NCBI GenBank assembly: GCA_033032175.1
Contig: CM065328.1
Span: 8,680,690-8,744,689, forward strand
DNA: 64,000 nt
Direction: 5' to 3'
From: Saturnia japonica
Taxonomy: Eukaryota; Arthropoda; Insecta; Lepidoptera; Saturniidae
The notes under the pieces were generated by a model. That model had not been told where the DNA came from. It made no database searches and saw only the letters and a list, made by a program, of their open reading frames with translations. Numbering within the stretch: position 1 is the stretch's first letter; every line of letters begins with the position of its first letter. A program made the translations under genes and the position numbers. Below are positions 22,195 to 34,190 of this stretch, piece by piece.

Positions 22195-22830
22195 AGCATA
22201 CACAAGCATACGCATGCCTGATGGTAAGTGGCTACAGTGGCATAGCATAATACCATAGGTGTCACTATCGTAGGGGTGGGCGATAATGAGATATAGTAAT
22301 GCCATCATTCGATTATGAAGATATTTCGTGATATCTCGATTACTTGTCATTCATAATCGAAGTACGATTAGTGATTACTAATGCTTAGGTTACTAATATT
22401 AGTTGTTACTCATTTTAGCTAATTGGTATAGGTATGTGTTCTTGTAATAAACTTTGTTTACGACTGCGCGACCCTTTTTTTTAGCTTCCCTCTCTTCATT
22501 TTTAATACGTACCATTTTTCATTCATAATCACCCACCTCTTAGTAATAAATAAAAAGCTCAATTATGAATAATAATTCATATTCATAAGTCGATTATGAA
22601 TGTTCACTCATCATCGAATTATCTCGATTATGTAAATCAGTCATATTTGCCCACCTCAACACTAACGCGTTGCCGATTTTGAACCCCTTATCCCAAGGAG
22701 CTCTGAAACCCTTCTCACCGCAGGAACACAACACAAGATTATTTGGCTGCGGTATTCTTTATGTTGGAGGTATTCCGGACTTTCCCAAGTAGAGAAATCT
22801 CCTAAGCAATTATTTTCATTCATTTAATTC
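22195..22830 (+). repeat. Repeat family C, split by MITE P
   Basis: The left piece (22,205-22,267) reads GCCTGATGGTAAGTGGCTAC and ATACCATAGGTGTCACTA. The right piece (22,663-22,830) reads TAACGCGTTGCCGATTTTGA, ACCGCAGGAACACAAC and GGCTGCGGTATTC. Joined across the MITE they reproduce the order of 10,190-10,440. Confidence 0.68.
22268..22662. mobile_element. MITE family P, complete copy
   Basis: Ends are GGGGTGGGCGATAATGAG on the left and the complement of TGCCCACCT on the right. TA lies at each border (22,266-22,267 and 22,663-22,664). The interior is rich in CATTCATAATCG/CGATTATGAATG dyads. No ORF. It interrupts repeat C, which fixes its borders. Confidence 0.72.
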
Positions 22831-23007
22831 AAAAATATTAAATTACTGGTATGAGCAAACATTATAAGTATTTATTTTTATACATAATAATTTAAAGAAT
22901 ACATCCTTTCGAATGTTTTTTTTTTACGAACAACCTTTCCTTTGACTCTATTAAGTTTTGAGGAACCTTTCTACGTTCGCATACGGGCGGCACTCACTTC
23001 CGGCTAG

Positions 23008-23043
23008 TATAAAAATGTAAGCGCATTTGGTCTAAGCTATCAT
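23008..23043 (+). promoter_or_regulatory. Core promoter of the cuticle-type gene
   Basis: TATAAAAA at 23,008-23,015. An initiator-like TCATT has its A at 23,042, 34 bases downstream of the first T of the TATA box. The start codon follows at 23,092, which gives a 5' UTR of about 50 bases. The spacing is what an insect TATA/Inr promoter should have. Confidence 0.7.
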
Positions 23044-23091
23044 TGCACCACTGTAAACTGCTGGTGACCGTTCTCTCTAAGCAATAACGAC

Positions 23092-23103
23092 ATGAAGACA
23101 TTT
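23092..23103 (+). CDS. Exon 1 (coding part) of glycine-rich cuticle-type protein
   Basis: ATGAAGACATTT encodes only MKTF and is followed directly by the donor GTAAGT (23,104-23,109). Joined in phase 0 to exon 2 at 28,437 it completes a classic secretory signal, [16 protein letters not shown]. Exon 2 has no start codon of its own in this frame. A tiny first coding exon split inside the signal peptide is a familiar layout for insect cuticle protein genes. The promoter lies 84 bases upstream. Transcript evidence would be needed to confirm that no other first exon is used. Confidence 0.8.
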
Positions 23104-26100
23104 GTAAGTGATCTTTATTTTATTTAAAAACTTTTCTCGAGAGTTTTTATTTACACTCAATTTGTTTCTAGTGCCGCTACTTACAACCGAAAGTGATAAG
23201 AATGATGATGTAATTGTGACGTAATTATTTAATTACTAATTTTGTTAATAGCATAAGAAATGATATATTTTTAGTGATGATATAATTTAGTATTGTTTAC
23301 TAATTATATAATCCTCTTGTCCTACTAATATTACAATGGCAATAGTTTGTGTGTTTTTGTATGTATGATACTTGTTCACGCTCAAACGGCTGGACCAATT
23401 TTCATGAAATTTGGTATGCAGGAAGCTAACACCCTGGATTAACACATAGGGTACTTTTAAAGTTTTTTTGAAAGTGTCTTTCATAGTTAGTAATTCATAT
23501 TATTAGTGTGGAAGTTTGGATGTTTGTTACTCAATCTCGCAAAAACAGCTTAACGGATTTCGATGAAATTTGGCACACTGATAGTTTATAATCTGGATTA
23601 ACTTAAAGGATACTTTTTATTTCGGTAAAACCAACACAGCTGTACCTATGTATAAAAAATTTGGGTACGTCTGTTAGTGATTCTATAACTTCTAAAGACA
23701 TGACCGGATTGAACTTACAGTTACATAATATATTTGTTTTATCAAAACGATGGTTTATAGGTTTTAGGATCCGATAGGTGGCGCAGTATTCGAGCCATTA
23801 ATTACCGAAAAGATCAGAACAATGTCTGCCAGGCCGGCAAGTAGATGATAAAAAAATCATTATTAAACATTCAATTGTTGAAAAATTTAAATTCTAAAAA
23901 TATCGTTTATTTATATAAAAACGAACTAATTTGTAATCGAAAACGTGTTTCAATATTATGATTTCTAATTTAAAAGACTTTTGTGGATTTTTTTAATGTA
24001 TTAAATTCACAATGGCTTATGTGGCGGTCGCGTCGCATCGATTGATGTCAGGTCATAATATCGTACAATGAACCTGAGTTTTCGATGAAGGGAAATAATA
24101 TGTTTTAGTACCTATATATATTCTAGTATTTATATACCTACTTACTGCGTTGGAGTTGAAAATCATTTGCCGAAAGTTTTTAGTGGGTATGCTAGTCTTT
24201 TTCTCGACTTATTCAAAATTTTTGCAACATTGCAAATATGTTCGTTTTCAAACGCGACACCAAAACCAAGTTTTTAAAAATACCTTGTATTTACAACAAG
24301 AAATACCAAAACATATTAACTACATAATCTACCATATATATTGTTTATTCAGACATTTCTATACTTAATGTAATTTTGTTATTGTTTCCGACATAATAAT
24401 GCGCATTCTAACTCTAATTGTTCAATTGTTGCTCTCCATCTTTATTCCTTTGTTACATTCAATACACCTTTCTATAATTTCTTCAATTTAATATAATCTC
24501 CTATGCTCATTTTTTCAAATAACAAGTGCTTGTTGTTTTCGTGTGTTTTAATATTTATTTTAAATTAAACTTATAATAAAATGAGTATGTACGCATAGGA
24601 TTAAAACCTCTTTTATGTCAAATTAAATATTTAGAGATATGAAAAAAAAAACAATATAGTCGACAGGATTTACTGAGCAAACATCGTCGCTTCGTTGCTT
24701 ACTTGTTTTACTAGAAAATCTACACCCATATGTATTGTCCATTCTTGTTCTATGTACGAAGTCATTCAATTTATTATCACTTGAACCAATATATCAAGTC
24801 CATAAAAACCTAATTACCACAAATGATGGGCGTCATAAGATCTTCAAAATGCATTTGATTCAGTTTCTAAGACTTCAGTTAGTTCATTTTATCTATCCAC
24901 TAAGTGTAGGTTAGCTATTGGTTAGCGATGGTAATTTAAGCAATAATTGCTTATAAACTATTACTATTGATCAATTGAGTTACTTTTATGTATTTATCAG
25001 ATATTTAGATACTTATAGTATAAACTATGTTTAATATAGAATCAGTTGGTCACTCGTCAATCCGATTGTGGTTTACGTTAGCTTACGCATTTAATTTATC
25101 ATATTGTATTTTGGTTCAATAATAATAGTAAATATTAATAAAGATTATTTCCAAATAACTAATCCTAGGTTTACAAAAGTTAATTGAGACTACATGTAAC
25201 AGTCTTCTCAATACAACCAGGGCCTCAATATAATTGTCGTCGATCTCCACACTAGGTTCAAAAGCTGTGTCTTATTTGAAGAGATTTCACAACACGATTA
25301 ATAGGGTTATCAAGTATACAAACAAGTGTTTTTCTTATGTCTCTGTGTGTTTTAGTAGCAAAAAGGATATTAACACAGAGTAACAATATATTTAAGCACT
25401 TCATTTTCTTACAAGTTGTATTTTTGTGAGATAAAGCTATATTTTCTACATTTACAACTAATCAATTGGTAATTTAGATTTTGAAATTTAATCAAAAGTA
25501 TGTTTTAATGAATGAATAGGGATATTATCTACAATTTACTTTGAAACGTTGCTGTAATTACTCTACATGTATATTTCGTTACATCTTCCGTTGCAAGCTT
25601 GTAATTTAAATGCTAATTATTACATACCACGGAAGCTATCTTACTAACAACTTTGACTTTGCCGTTGCTAAAATCAACTTCCAGTGCGTTCGTAAAGCAT
25701 ATTTATTCGTAACATGAATTTATTGGCGGCAAGAATAATTTTGCAAAAGTGGAAACAAAAACTTTTGGAGCAGTTTCAGTTAGAGTTTTAAATGTACTGC
25801 AATTATGAATAAAATTGAGTAACGTTATTAATGGTTGAGATGCTTGACTCTAGCCGGAGAGAGCTCATTTAAACTAATTAAAATTTATAGTTGCTTTGAA
25901 TTAGATAATGCATAAAAAAATATCTTGCTTGATTATTGAACCTATATTTAATATACGTAGTAGGCACAACGACGTCACGTCGGATTCACGTTTAAGTCGT
26001 CGTCTCCTTCGCTGTTATCAAGTGGAGAATGAAGTAAATACTCGAAACTGGAAAAACTAAAAAGCTTTACAAATAAATAATTATAATGAGGATTATGCAG

Positions 26101-28436
26101 AAAATAAGAATACAATTACAGCAAAAATGTACAACTTTGTAAAGAAGTAAAAACGGTATCAAGAATATATCATCACTTTACTGGAAAAAAAACAATCAAA
26201 TTAGGATTTGAGAAAAGGGTAACTTAAAAAATACAGTGTTAAGGATTAATCCTTCAACAGTAATCCTTAAAGATTGATGTTATCCACTCTAGTAAACGTT
26301 TGAAGGACTAATAATTGGAGCATGAAAAAAAAAATAATTAAAGTGTTTGACACAATTTATAGATCTATTGATGTCACAAATACTCTTAAAACCACAATAG
26401 ATACCGGTACTGTAGGAAACGTAGATATGCTCGAGTGGTTCCGTTCGTAACGACAAAATTCTACCTTTTTTAAATTTCAAAACACAGAGTGACACAGAAT
26501 TCCGATGAACAAATTACATAGTATTACGAAATTACGATAACATTGCATATAGTTCAATGGCATAATAAGTGTGGGATTAACAAAGCGTAACATCCTATTT
26601 ATATATTTTATTTCCGCTTCAACAGATAACTGGTTTGCGAATTGAATCGGACTTTATTACGTTTTAAATTAGTTTTTGGATTTATATTGCTAGGTTATTT
26701 CGAGATAAGTTATTGAATTTTATGTAATTATCATTAAAAATTCTGCTTAGTTATTAATATGGATTATAATAACACAGTAAACCATTTGGCTGTTGTCATT
26801 TCATGTGTATCCACGATCACAATTAGGTCAGTAAAATTTTCTTAAGATATTCAAATTAAAATCACCATTTAAAATTCTTCACCATTCATGATATACAGAA
26901 GAATATCTCAAATAAAACTATTATCCAATAAGTATGTAATGCTCCAGAACAAGTTGATACTTTAAAAATAAGTTACGTAATGAAAATAATAAGTAAAATT
27001 ATGTTGGTAACTCTTGTTCCGAGGTGCTTAAATGAAATTACTTATTCTGGTTTAATTGAGAGGCAGCGAGCAGATCTGGATAATTTGCCTCGCCACACTG
27101 CACTTACAATATTCTTTCTCGTGTAATTCATAAAGCGATGTACTTTTAATATGTTTCTTATATAATAGTGAATGTCATAATGTTGTTTCGATCTGTTTGT
27201 TTGCACCTATAATGATTTTACCATTTACGGACACTATTAAGTATGGACATTCACCAACCAAAGACGTAACGTTGGTATTGATTAATGCGTCTACATATTT
27301 AGTATTTTTTTTTTTTTTTTTGTTGGTTTATGGTTACTAATTCTAAGCCTTCAAGCCTTCTGTGTCAAAAATCTTCTATTATATATGAGGAAATAGAAAC
27401 AAAAAATGTAAAATTTAATATTTTCATATTAACAAAGTTTCACTACCATTTTATAGTTAATTGATTATTTTTAATTATTTAAAAAACGTAAAAGAAATTT
27501 TGATGACCATTCTTTTTTTTAAGACGATTTGCTGCATTTCATTTAATCATTTAAAACAATCTAATATCCTACAACATCTTTCAAATTACTGTTTAACTTG
27601 TCAAACTAAATAATTATTTGGGAACCGGTCAGATAAAGTAATTTAACTAATTAATTTGAGATTACATCAATAAAAGAAAGTTGTGTGAAGTGAAAGGAGT
27701 ACATAAATCAGAACGTGTCTGTGGATTCTTTTTTTATCGTCTGGACCGCTCACTGCATTATGATTAAATGTGTTTTTAATTTTAAGAATTTTAATAAAAT
27801 AATCTAAAAACTTTGTAGAGATTCAAGGTTTATTATTTTTCTTATTAAAATAGCATACACGTACCTACTCCTATGCGTCAAACGATGTCTAAAAACTTTC
27901 TTGCTTAGAAATCAATTTTCCCTGTTATAGATCTAAGTCTATCTCCGTGTAACCACACTATCAGGAATTCATTAGAAGGTGAAAGTTATGTTTGCTGTGC
28001 ACTTAGGATCGAATAATTGTCTCTAGGAGTAATTTACAGCGAAATTACTTATGTAACATGTATTCCGTTAGTCGTAAGTTAAATTCGATATGTAAGAGAA
28101 AGATAATAACAATTCAAACATGAGTAATGTTGGTATTATGTGATTCGTTAAGGTTATCGTAATTTTAAAAACTATATAATATTAGTCACAATAGTAGATT
28201 TTAGGGCAGAAGTGAAGGGATTCTAATAATAATTATACACGAAGAAAATTACATTTTCAATAGAAATTAATGACTTTATTTATACACCATGGCATGGTTT
28301 AGTTTTTAACAGCTGTTGTATTATAAAAAACCTTAGGTATTGTATAAAATTTCAAATTCTGTTACAGGATTAAATCAAATATTAGTTGATAATGCAGTAG
28401 TACCTAATTTTTTTTAAGCATAATTTATTTTTGCAG
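23104..28436 (+). other. Single 5.3-kb intron of the cuticle-type gene
   Basis: Donor GTAAGT at 23,104; acceptor with a T-rich tract and TTTTTGCAG ending at 28,436. Phase 0. Inside, 23,370-23,620 contains a common repeat motif (AATTTTCATGAAATTTGG, GATTTCGATGAAATTTGGCA) and 23,998-24,105 a decayed SINE. The remaining 4 kb is AT-rich without coding or repeat signal, except ACGACGTCACGTCGG at about 25,970-25,984. Regulatory elements may lie here but none can be assigned. Confidence 0.75.
23998..24105 (+). mobile_element. SINE family 1, strongly degraded
   Basis: GGCTTATGTGGCGGTCGCGT, TGATGTCAGGTCATAATATC and ATGAACCTGAGTTTTCGATG follow the SINE 1 head order with many substitutions. It sits in the intron. 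Confidence 0.45.
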
Positions 28437-29405
28437 GTTTGTTTATTAGTGGCAATTGCCACTTGCAAGGCTGGATTTGAAGGTGGATATTCAAACGACA
28501 TTGCTGGAGGTCATGGCGGTGCTCAAAGCTTCGGCTACGGAGGCGGTCAAGACTTCTCGGGTGGAAATGGCGGACATACTCTTGCCTTAACACAAGGAGG
28601 TGGGCATGATTTCGGAGGTATTCAGGATTTAGGAGCGCAAATTTTGAGTCATGATGGAGGTGTCAATGGAGGTGGCTTCGAAGGCGGTCACAGCGGCGGC
28701 GGTTTTGAAGGTCATAATGGAGGTGGCTTCGAAGGAGGTCAGGGTGGAGGTGGTTTTGAAGGAGGTCACACCGGTGGTGGCTTCGATGGTGACTCTTATT
28801 TGCAAGCTGCTCATGCGTCGGGACTGCAAGGTCATGTTGAACTTGGCGGACAAGGTGGCGGCTTCGGAGGACAATTAGGCGATTTTGGAGGACACGGCGA
28901 TGAGGGCGGTAGTGATGAAGGTAACGGCGGACATGGTTACGGTGGCCAACTCCAGTCTTTCACTCTCCAAGACGCCGGCCAAGAATACGGTCACGGTGGT
29001 GACTTTGGTCAAGGTGGAGACTTTGGTGGTCATGCTGGAGCATATCCAGTTGGAGAACATATAGACGTCGAAAGCCCTGTCACTATACCCCTCTACAAAC
29101 ATGTGACTGTTCCAGTACACAAGCCAATTCATATTAATGTACCCAAACCTATTTTGGTGGGTGTACCTCAGCCGTACCCCGTTAAGATTCCAGTCAACAA
29201 GCCAGTAGCTGTCCCAGTTGAAACAGAAATCAACATTCCTATTGAGAAGGTGGTCCCCTACCCTGTTGTGAAACATGTACCTTACCCTGTTGAGAAACAC
29301 GTCCCAATTAAAGTTGAAAAGACTGTAACGGTCCACGTGCCCCAACCTTACCCTGTCAAGATTCCCGTTTATAAAACAATCCATCACAAAGGCCATCACT
29401 ACTAA
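28437..29405 (+). CDS. Exon 2: glycine-rich, PV-repeat secreted cuticle-type protein
   Basis: With exon 1 the product is 326 residues. Residues 1-16 are a signal peptide. About 18-203 are rich in glycine, histidine and phenylalanine, with near-tandem [19 protein letters not shown] units at about 77-122. About 205-326 switch abruptly to proline/valine repeats: [28 protein letters not shown] (twice), [19 protein letters not shown], ending HHKGHHY. There are no cysteines beyond the signal region and no chitin-binding R&R motif. Gly-rich plus PV-repeat proteins are typical of insect cuticle or other extracellular matrix; the tail is reminiscent of Drosophila Vajk proteins (from memory). TAA at 29,403-29,405 is followed at once by TAG. 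Opposite-strand frames here are shadows. Structural role is inferred from composition. Confidence 0.88.
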   Translation, partial: VCLLVAIATCKAGFEGGYSNDIAGGHGGAQSFGYGGGQDFSGGNGGHTLALTQGGGHDFGGIQDLGAQILSHDGGVNGGGFEGGHSGGGFEGHNGGGFEGGQGGGGFEGGHTGGGFDGDSYLQAAHASGLQGHVELGGQGGGFGGQLGDFGGHGDEGGSDEGNGGHGYGGQLQSFTLQDAGQEYGHGGDFGQGGDFGGHAGAYPVGEHIDVESPVTIPLYKHVTVPVHKPIHINVPKPILVGVPQPYPVKIPVNKPVAVPVETEINIPIEKVVPYPVVKHVPYPVEKHVPIKVEKTVTVHVPQPYPVKIPVYKTIHHKGHHY

Positions 29406-29594
29406 TAGTGATGCCTAAGCTAAATACTTCGTGCCTTGTAAATATTGTTAATTATTTTTAAGTCATTTTCAACTGTCTTCATGTTGTAGTTGATTTATTT
29501 ATTGTAAATATTTGTTGTATGTTTTTGTATGTTGTTGTATTCGTTGTTGAAATATAAATTATCGTTACAATTATTTACTTGGTTTTATTAAAAT

Positions 29595-29600
29595 AATAAA
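29595..29600 (+). terminator. Polyadenylation signal of the cuticle-type gene
   Basis: AATAAA 190 bases after the stop codon, in an AT-rich 3' UTR. An alternative ATATAAAT lies at 29,550. No stronger signal is nearby. Confidence 0.55.
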
Positions 29601-29846
29601 TTGTATACTTGCTCCATTCCTCTCAAAGTAGACGATAATAAAACCTTGTGGGCATTGAAAACTTTCACGTAGAACGCTCAAAGAAAATTAAGGGGTATTA
29701 ATACCGAATGCTAGTCATTCGGGTAGGACTTAATAGATGCCTTTGGTTGGAAGAGACTAGACGTTGGAAAGTATAATAAGATATTAGGGGATACGTACAT
29801 TAATAAGGCGGCTAGTCTGTTTGAATTAATTATATGTTATCATTAT

Positions 29847-30709
29847 TGTTGGCGACAGAACAGTTGTTTTTCGTGTCTTAGGTTAGGGTATTTTGTGTTA
29901 TTATTATATTGACGTGTTATATATTATGTGTTACAATAAAATAGATTAATATTGACAATATTATAGAAAAATGTAAGCGAATACGCTACATTACAAGTTG
30001 CATGTTGTATGTTAAGATGTATATAAACGATTATGTATTGTGTGTCACATATGTGAAAATATAGCTAATATAGAATAGATTAACATATAAAGTAAGCCAA
30101 TAGATTAAGTATATCAAATGTTATAGAGATTTTACGAGCAGAAAATAGTGATGTCGCCCGTAAATTACATTGTTTTTGGCTTATGTACGGAATGTATATT
30201 ATAAGTGAATATGTAATGGATAGATAATTCAAAGAGGAACATTTTGATATATAACATGTGTACATAGGATATATAATGAGAGAAATATAAAGAGTTTAAC
30301 AGGGCAACCAAAGCGAAAAGTAAAGTTAAAACACGAAATAAACACGAAATAAAACGGGGCTCTCTTTACGGTCATTGCTCGAACCACTTAAGCTCGAAGA
30401 AGGGCCGTATTGGGCACGGTGCAATTCAACGAGTCTACAAGTGCAAGCAACGAGTAACTACAAGAAGAAAGCTTTGGTCGTCCTGCGAACAATCAACAAG
30501 ATATCGACTTTCATTGAAGACCCGGCACCTCAAGCGGTCGTGCATTATTGCACCCCCCGGACCCCCTCACCACTAACATCACGCCGCCCACTGGCATCCG
30601 TACGGTATCTACGAGACGGGCATCCGGCGCAACAAAACGCCCGTCCAAACCGGGGAAACGTCACACCCCCCCCTCCCTCACGCAGAGGGGAAGTGACGCG
30701 TACCCAACA
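29847..30709 (+). mobile_element. Solo LTR with 5-bp target duplication
   Basis: Begins TGTTGG and ends CCAACA, a perfect inverted terminus. It is flanked by ATTAT at 29,842-29,846 and 30,710-30,714. The length of 863 bp, two AATAAA signals (30,337-30,342 and 30,348-30,353) followed by GC-richer sequence, and a TG...CA border fit a gypsy- or BEL-like LTR. No primer-binding site, polypurine tract or internal coding region is present, so this is a solo LTR left by recombination. The short frames inside are not genes. Confidence 0.82.
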
Positions 30710-30714
30710 ATTAT

Positions 30715-31080
30715 AATAATACGTGAAACAAAAACTTTCTACCCCTTTTAAAGCGCATTGCGTGCACGGAAGTCTGTGAGATTTGGCATGGTTAAAGTTT
30801 ATATGGAGAAGGAGTGCAGCAGTGTCTATAATATCTGTTACTAATATATTAAATTAAATAAATTAATACTGCGAATCCTAAACCGACAAGTGCCACTGAA
30901 CTTAGACCCCCCATAATATTGACATTATCACTTAATGAAAAGTGACAGCAAGTGATGTAGATAATACTCATTGTTTAGGTTCACGAATACTGAAAATGTC
31001 AAACAGTAAATAGACTATGATCAAAAAGTCGCTGGTCGAATTTCGACCTTAGAGCGATCGCTACTTTATGTAAATACTAG
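30715..31080 (-). repeat. Interspersed repeat family A, minus strand
   Basis: ATACGTGAAACAAAAACTTT, TGCGTGCACGGAAGTCTGTG, TTAAAGTTTATATGGAGAAG, GACAAGTGCCACTGAACTTA and GGTCGAATTTCGACC. The last is a perfect dyad at 31,034-31,048. The solo LTR sits at the edge of this copy. Confidence 0.75.
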
Positions 31081-32130
31081 AGAGATTATATTACGTTGGG
31101 GTTGACATGTGCGACCTGCATAAAAGATTCAAAATATAAATGAATAAAAAAACTTTCTGCCACATTCTGTAGAGAAATTTTAACCATCGCAGCTACAGTC
31201 TTTGTTTATAATATTTATTTGTGCTGTTCTATTAAATTATTGAGCTAAAAATATATGGGATATCATATCAACATTTAATATGAATAACGTCATAACTCGT
31301 TTAGCCATGAGGTTTCAAAAGAGCCGTCTTAACAAACAATTTTATGATTATTTTTTTGCATTATGATTCAAATGTAACTGGTTGATATCTATTTTTAAGA
31401 ATGATACCTTTTCAAAATTTGTGGATTGTGACTAGTTAATTATCGGTAATATTATATATAAAAAATATATATATTTTTAATTTGCGATAATGATTTTCTT
31501 AATGTAAAAATTAATCTATATAACGAAGAGATAAGGCTGTAAAACTCAGATAAAGTTTTTTTCTGTATGTATATTGTATTTTATTTTAATTAAAGTAACG
31601 ATGGTATTCATCGATATCGATAAACCCGATCGTTTCGATATGGTTATTTTAAATGATTTCAAAAAAACATGTGCTGCAAATAAACTGCTATGATGAGCTC
31701 CTAGAAAATAATGTCATCTCCTGTAAACATTCTAAAAACAATTTAGAAATTAACGAATGACATGTTCACCATCAGTAATTGTAACAAACATTTCAAAAAT
31801 AAACAATTTGTTTAATTTAATGTTTTGTCGTCGAACAATACAGTTGCTGTTAAATAAACTCGTGAAGCGTTGCACGAGGAAATTAATTCTCGCGTTGCGG
31901 GAGAGTGTGACGTTTTATTATTACGTCTTCAGTATGTACGTGCAGGAAATAGAGTATATTGTAATGGAAGAGACAACTTCCCGACATAATACAAAGTTAA
32001 ATTAAATCAAAGCTTTTTAAGTAATTGTGTTAAGTTCTATAAAAAAATCCCGAACCACATTACTCATTTGCCAGACAATCAGTTCAAGGATCATGTTAAG
32101 CAGGTTTTACTGTCATAAGGTTGATAATTA
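31081..32130. other. No gene recognised
   Basis: AT-rich. ATCGATATCGAT near 31,609-31,620 is a perfect palindrome. The 82-codon frame at 31,757-32,005 has no family features. Confidence 0.45.
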
Positions 32131-32345
32131 TGTGAACTAGTGATCACGCAAAGCTCGAATTTCAACCTGCGACTTTTTGATCACAGACTATTTTCTGTTT
32201 GACATTTGTTTAGGGGGTCTAAGTTCAATGGCACTGGTCATTTTAGGATTCACAATATTAATTTGCATAATTTAATATATTAGTAAAAGATATTATACAT
32301 AACTTTAAGGTTTCTTCACTCCTTCTCCATATAAACTTTATATAT
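32131..32345 (+). repeat. Repeat family A, internally deleted
   Basis: GAACTAGTGATCACGC, CTGCGACTTTTTGATCACAG and GGGGTCTAAGTTCAATGGCA, then CACTCCTTCTCCATATAAAC. Relative to 37,310-37,680 it lacks the middle block around the TCTACATCACTTGCTG motif. Confidence 0.7.
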
Positions 32346-32500
32346 ATATGTAATTTGTTTCTCGGAAACGGCTGCAACGATTTCAATGAAATTTTGCATT
32401 TTGATAATGTATTACATTCCAAGTTTACCTTGATAGGTGTTTTCCTTTTTTTGTTTACAAGACACCGAGCACGGCTCGGTCGCCCACATATGGATTACTA
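32346..32500 (-). repeat. Interspersed repeat family I, minus strand
   Basis: TGTAATTTGTTTCTCGGAAA, GGCTGCAACGATTTCAATGA, AGTTTACCTTGATAGGTGTT and CACCGAGCACGGCTCGGTCG. The complement recurs at 37,682-37,813 and 47,638-47,764. It abuts repeat A here as it does at 37,680. Confidence 0.65.
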
Positions 32501-33679
32501 TTCGTACAGTTGGGGAAAAAGATAGCACGAACGAGTTTTTTATCGGCTCTTGTATCGACTGTCATCCAGTCATTGGACTGGGCTGGATGACTGTCACGCC
32601 TTTTTGGGCCTAAATTGAATAAAATGTGTTTGATTTTGGTTTTATTCGTCTCTCTGTTTTTAAAGCATTTATTACGGTAAGATTTGTCGAATAACATCTT
32701 GAGAACTGAGATACCCACGCCGACCTCACCTGCACGTGGTGCACCCTGCTGAGTAAGACCGAGGAAATGGTGATAGTGGGGAGGTAGGGCTGTTAATTTG
32801 ATTAAAATGTTTATTTATACACCGTTAAATTAGCTTTACACCTAATTAATAATTAATAAAATTCAATAAAATGAATTTATATTATTATTATTAACCGCTA
32901 ACTTTATCATTTTGTTAGCACGCGTGATAAAAATTTTGTAGTTTTATGGAGTATAAGTTTCTACACACAATTTTTTTGATCATATTTTATAGACACATCT
33001 AGCTAACTTTCTTATAGTGAGCTAATATATAATAGGTCTGTGACATCTTATGAATACAGAGTACCTACACTTACTACATTCTCTGGGACTCTATTCGTAC
33101 CAATTCTATTTACTTTTGGTATTGTTAAAGGCTTGTGTACACTGGAATTGTTGTTTTCTAATCAGTATCTAATTTTCTAAGCACACACTAAAACTAAACA
33201 ATTGATAATGGATTTAAAGACATTATATGATCCAAAGATTAAAATATACAATACTGATAGGCCTCTCGATAGCGAAAGGGCATAGTATACGCTTGTGTTA
33301 GAATGATATAGGGACATGAAATATCAAAATGCACTGCACAAATCTTCGAAATTTGAAAGTGTTAAGTAGATAGCAGAGCAATAGGCAATAGTTTTTCAAT
33401 GTCTATTTCATTAAATTTTCTTTAACTAAAGGCTTATTACCGTTGTATGATTCGATTTCACGAGATACACCGCACGCACTACGTTTCACTTGCTTCATTA
33501 TCATAATCATCAGCTCAGTCGAAATATGTCCACTGTCACTTAGACCTTTCCTATTAAGTGTCACAGTTACCGTTCCTGCGCTTTTTGTAACCAGCGGGCT
33601 TCCAAGCCTACACCGGAACATCGGTCTATCTTCTGGCAGGTCTGTCCATGTTGCGGTTGAAACAAAGGTGGCAAGCAAG
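32501..33679. other. Unassigned; repeat debris near its right end
   Basis: 33,490-33,660 (TCATCAGCTCAGTCGAAATA, GTGTCACAGTTACCGTTCC) has the feel of lepidopteran repeat sequence but no second copy in this window. The short overlapping frames on both strands at 33,403-33,721 are not convincing genes. Confidence 0.4.
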
Positions 33680-33910
33680 CATACGTTCCACCTGATGGTA
33701 AGCGGCTACCGTATCTTATAAACGCTTATATCACTAGCGGGTTATCGACCTTGAAACAGCCTACCCCAAATACCTCTGGAAGCATTACTTACCGCAGGAA
33801 TACAACGCTAAGTTATTTTGCTGCGTTCTTCTGTAGGGTAAAAATATTCCACCTGTCAGACAGCCCCAAGTAGAGAAAACTTTCTATAGAAATTTCTCTG
33901 TGGCTTACCT
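33680..33910 (+). repeat. Interspersed repeat family C
   Basis: CACCTGATGGTAAGCGGCTA, ATATCACTAGCGGGTTATCG, TTACCGCAGGAATACAACGC and TCTTCTGTAGGGTAAAAATA, in the family order. Confidence 0.72.
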
Positions 33911-33929
33911 CTGTTTCGGCACATGGCCA

Positions 33930-34190
33930 CCCGCTGAGAACTCTTCAGATCCATCGACTATCCATTCTACGGGTAATGTAACCAAGCCACAGCCGCTTTA
34001 ATCTAGCAATTCTGAGGGCTATGTAATGTCAATGACTTTGATTCTTGTGCTGATCTCTTAATATTTGATTTGATCAAGGTTAGAAACACTCCATAGTTCT
34101 TTTCATTGCCCTTTGAGAGACCTTAGGCTTTCTTATGAAGCCCATAGCTAGTGACGACGTCTAAGTACCTATAAAGTTTTTGGATAAATT
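33930..34190 (-). pseudogene. RTE-like LINE ORF, C-terminal relic (minus strand)
   Basis: The plus strand reads CTTCAGATCCATCGACTATC, GGGTAATGTAACCAAGCCAC, AATCTAGCAATTCTGAGGGC. The complement encodes pieces of the RIAKLKW...GH(V/I)AR-type segment that ends many RTE/BovB-like ORFs. No continuous frame. The family call rests on this short block. Confidence 0.5.

Noticed and set aside
28629..29399. Minus-strand and alternative-frame open frames across the cuticle exon (174, 81 and 75 codons)
   Set aside because: They are shadows produced by the repetitive, biased codon use of the real plus-strand exon; they have no start context and no domain.
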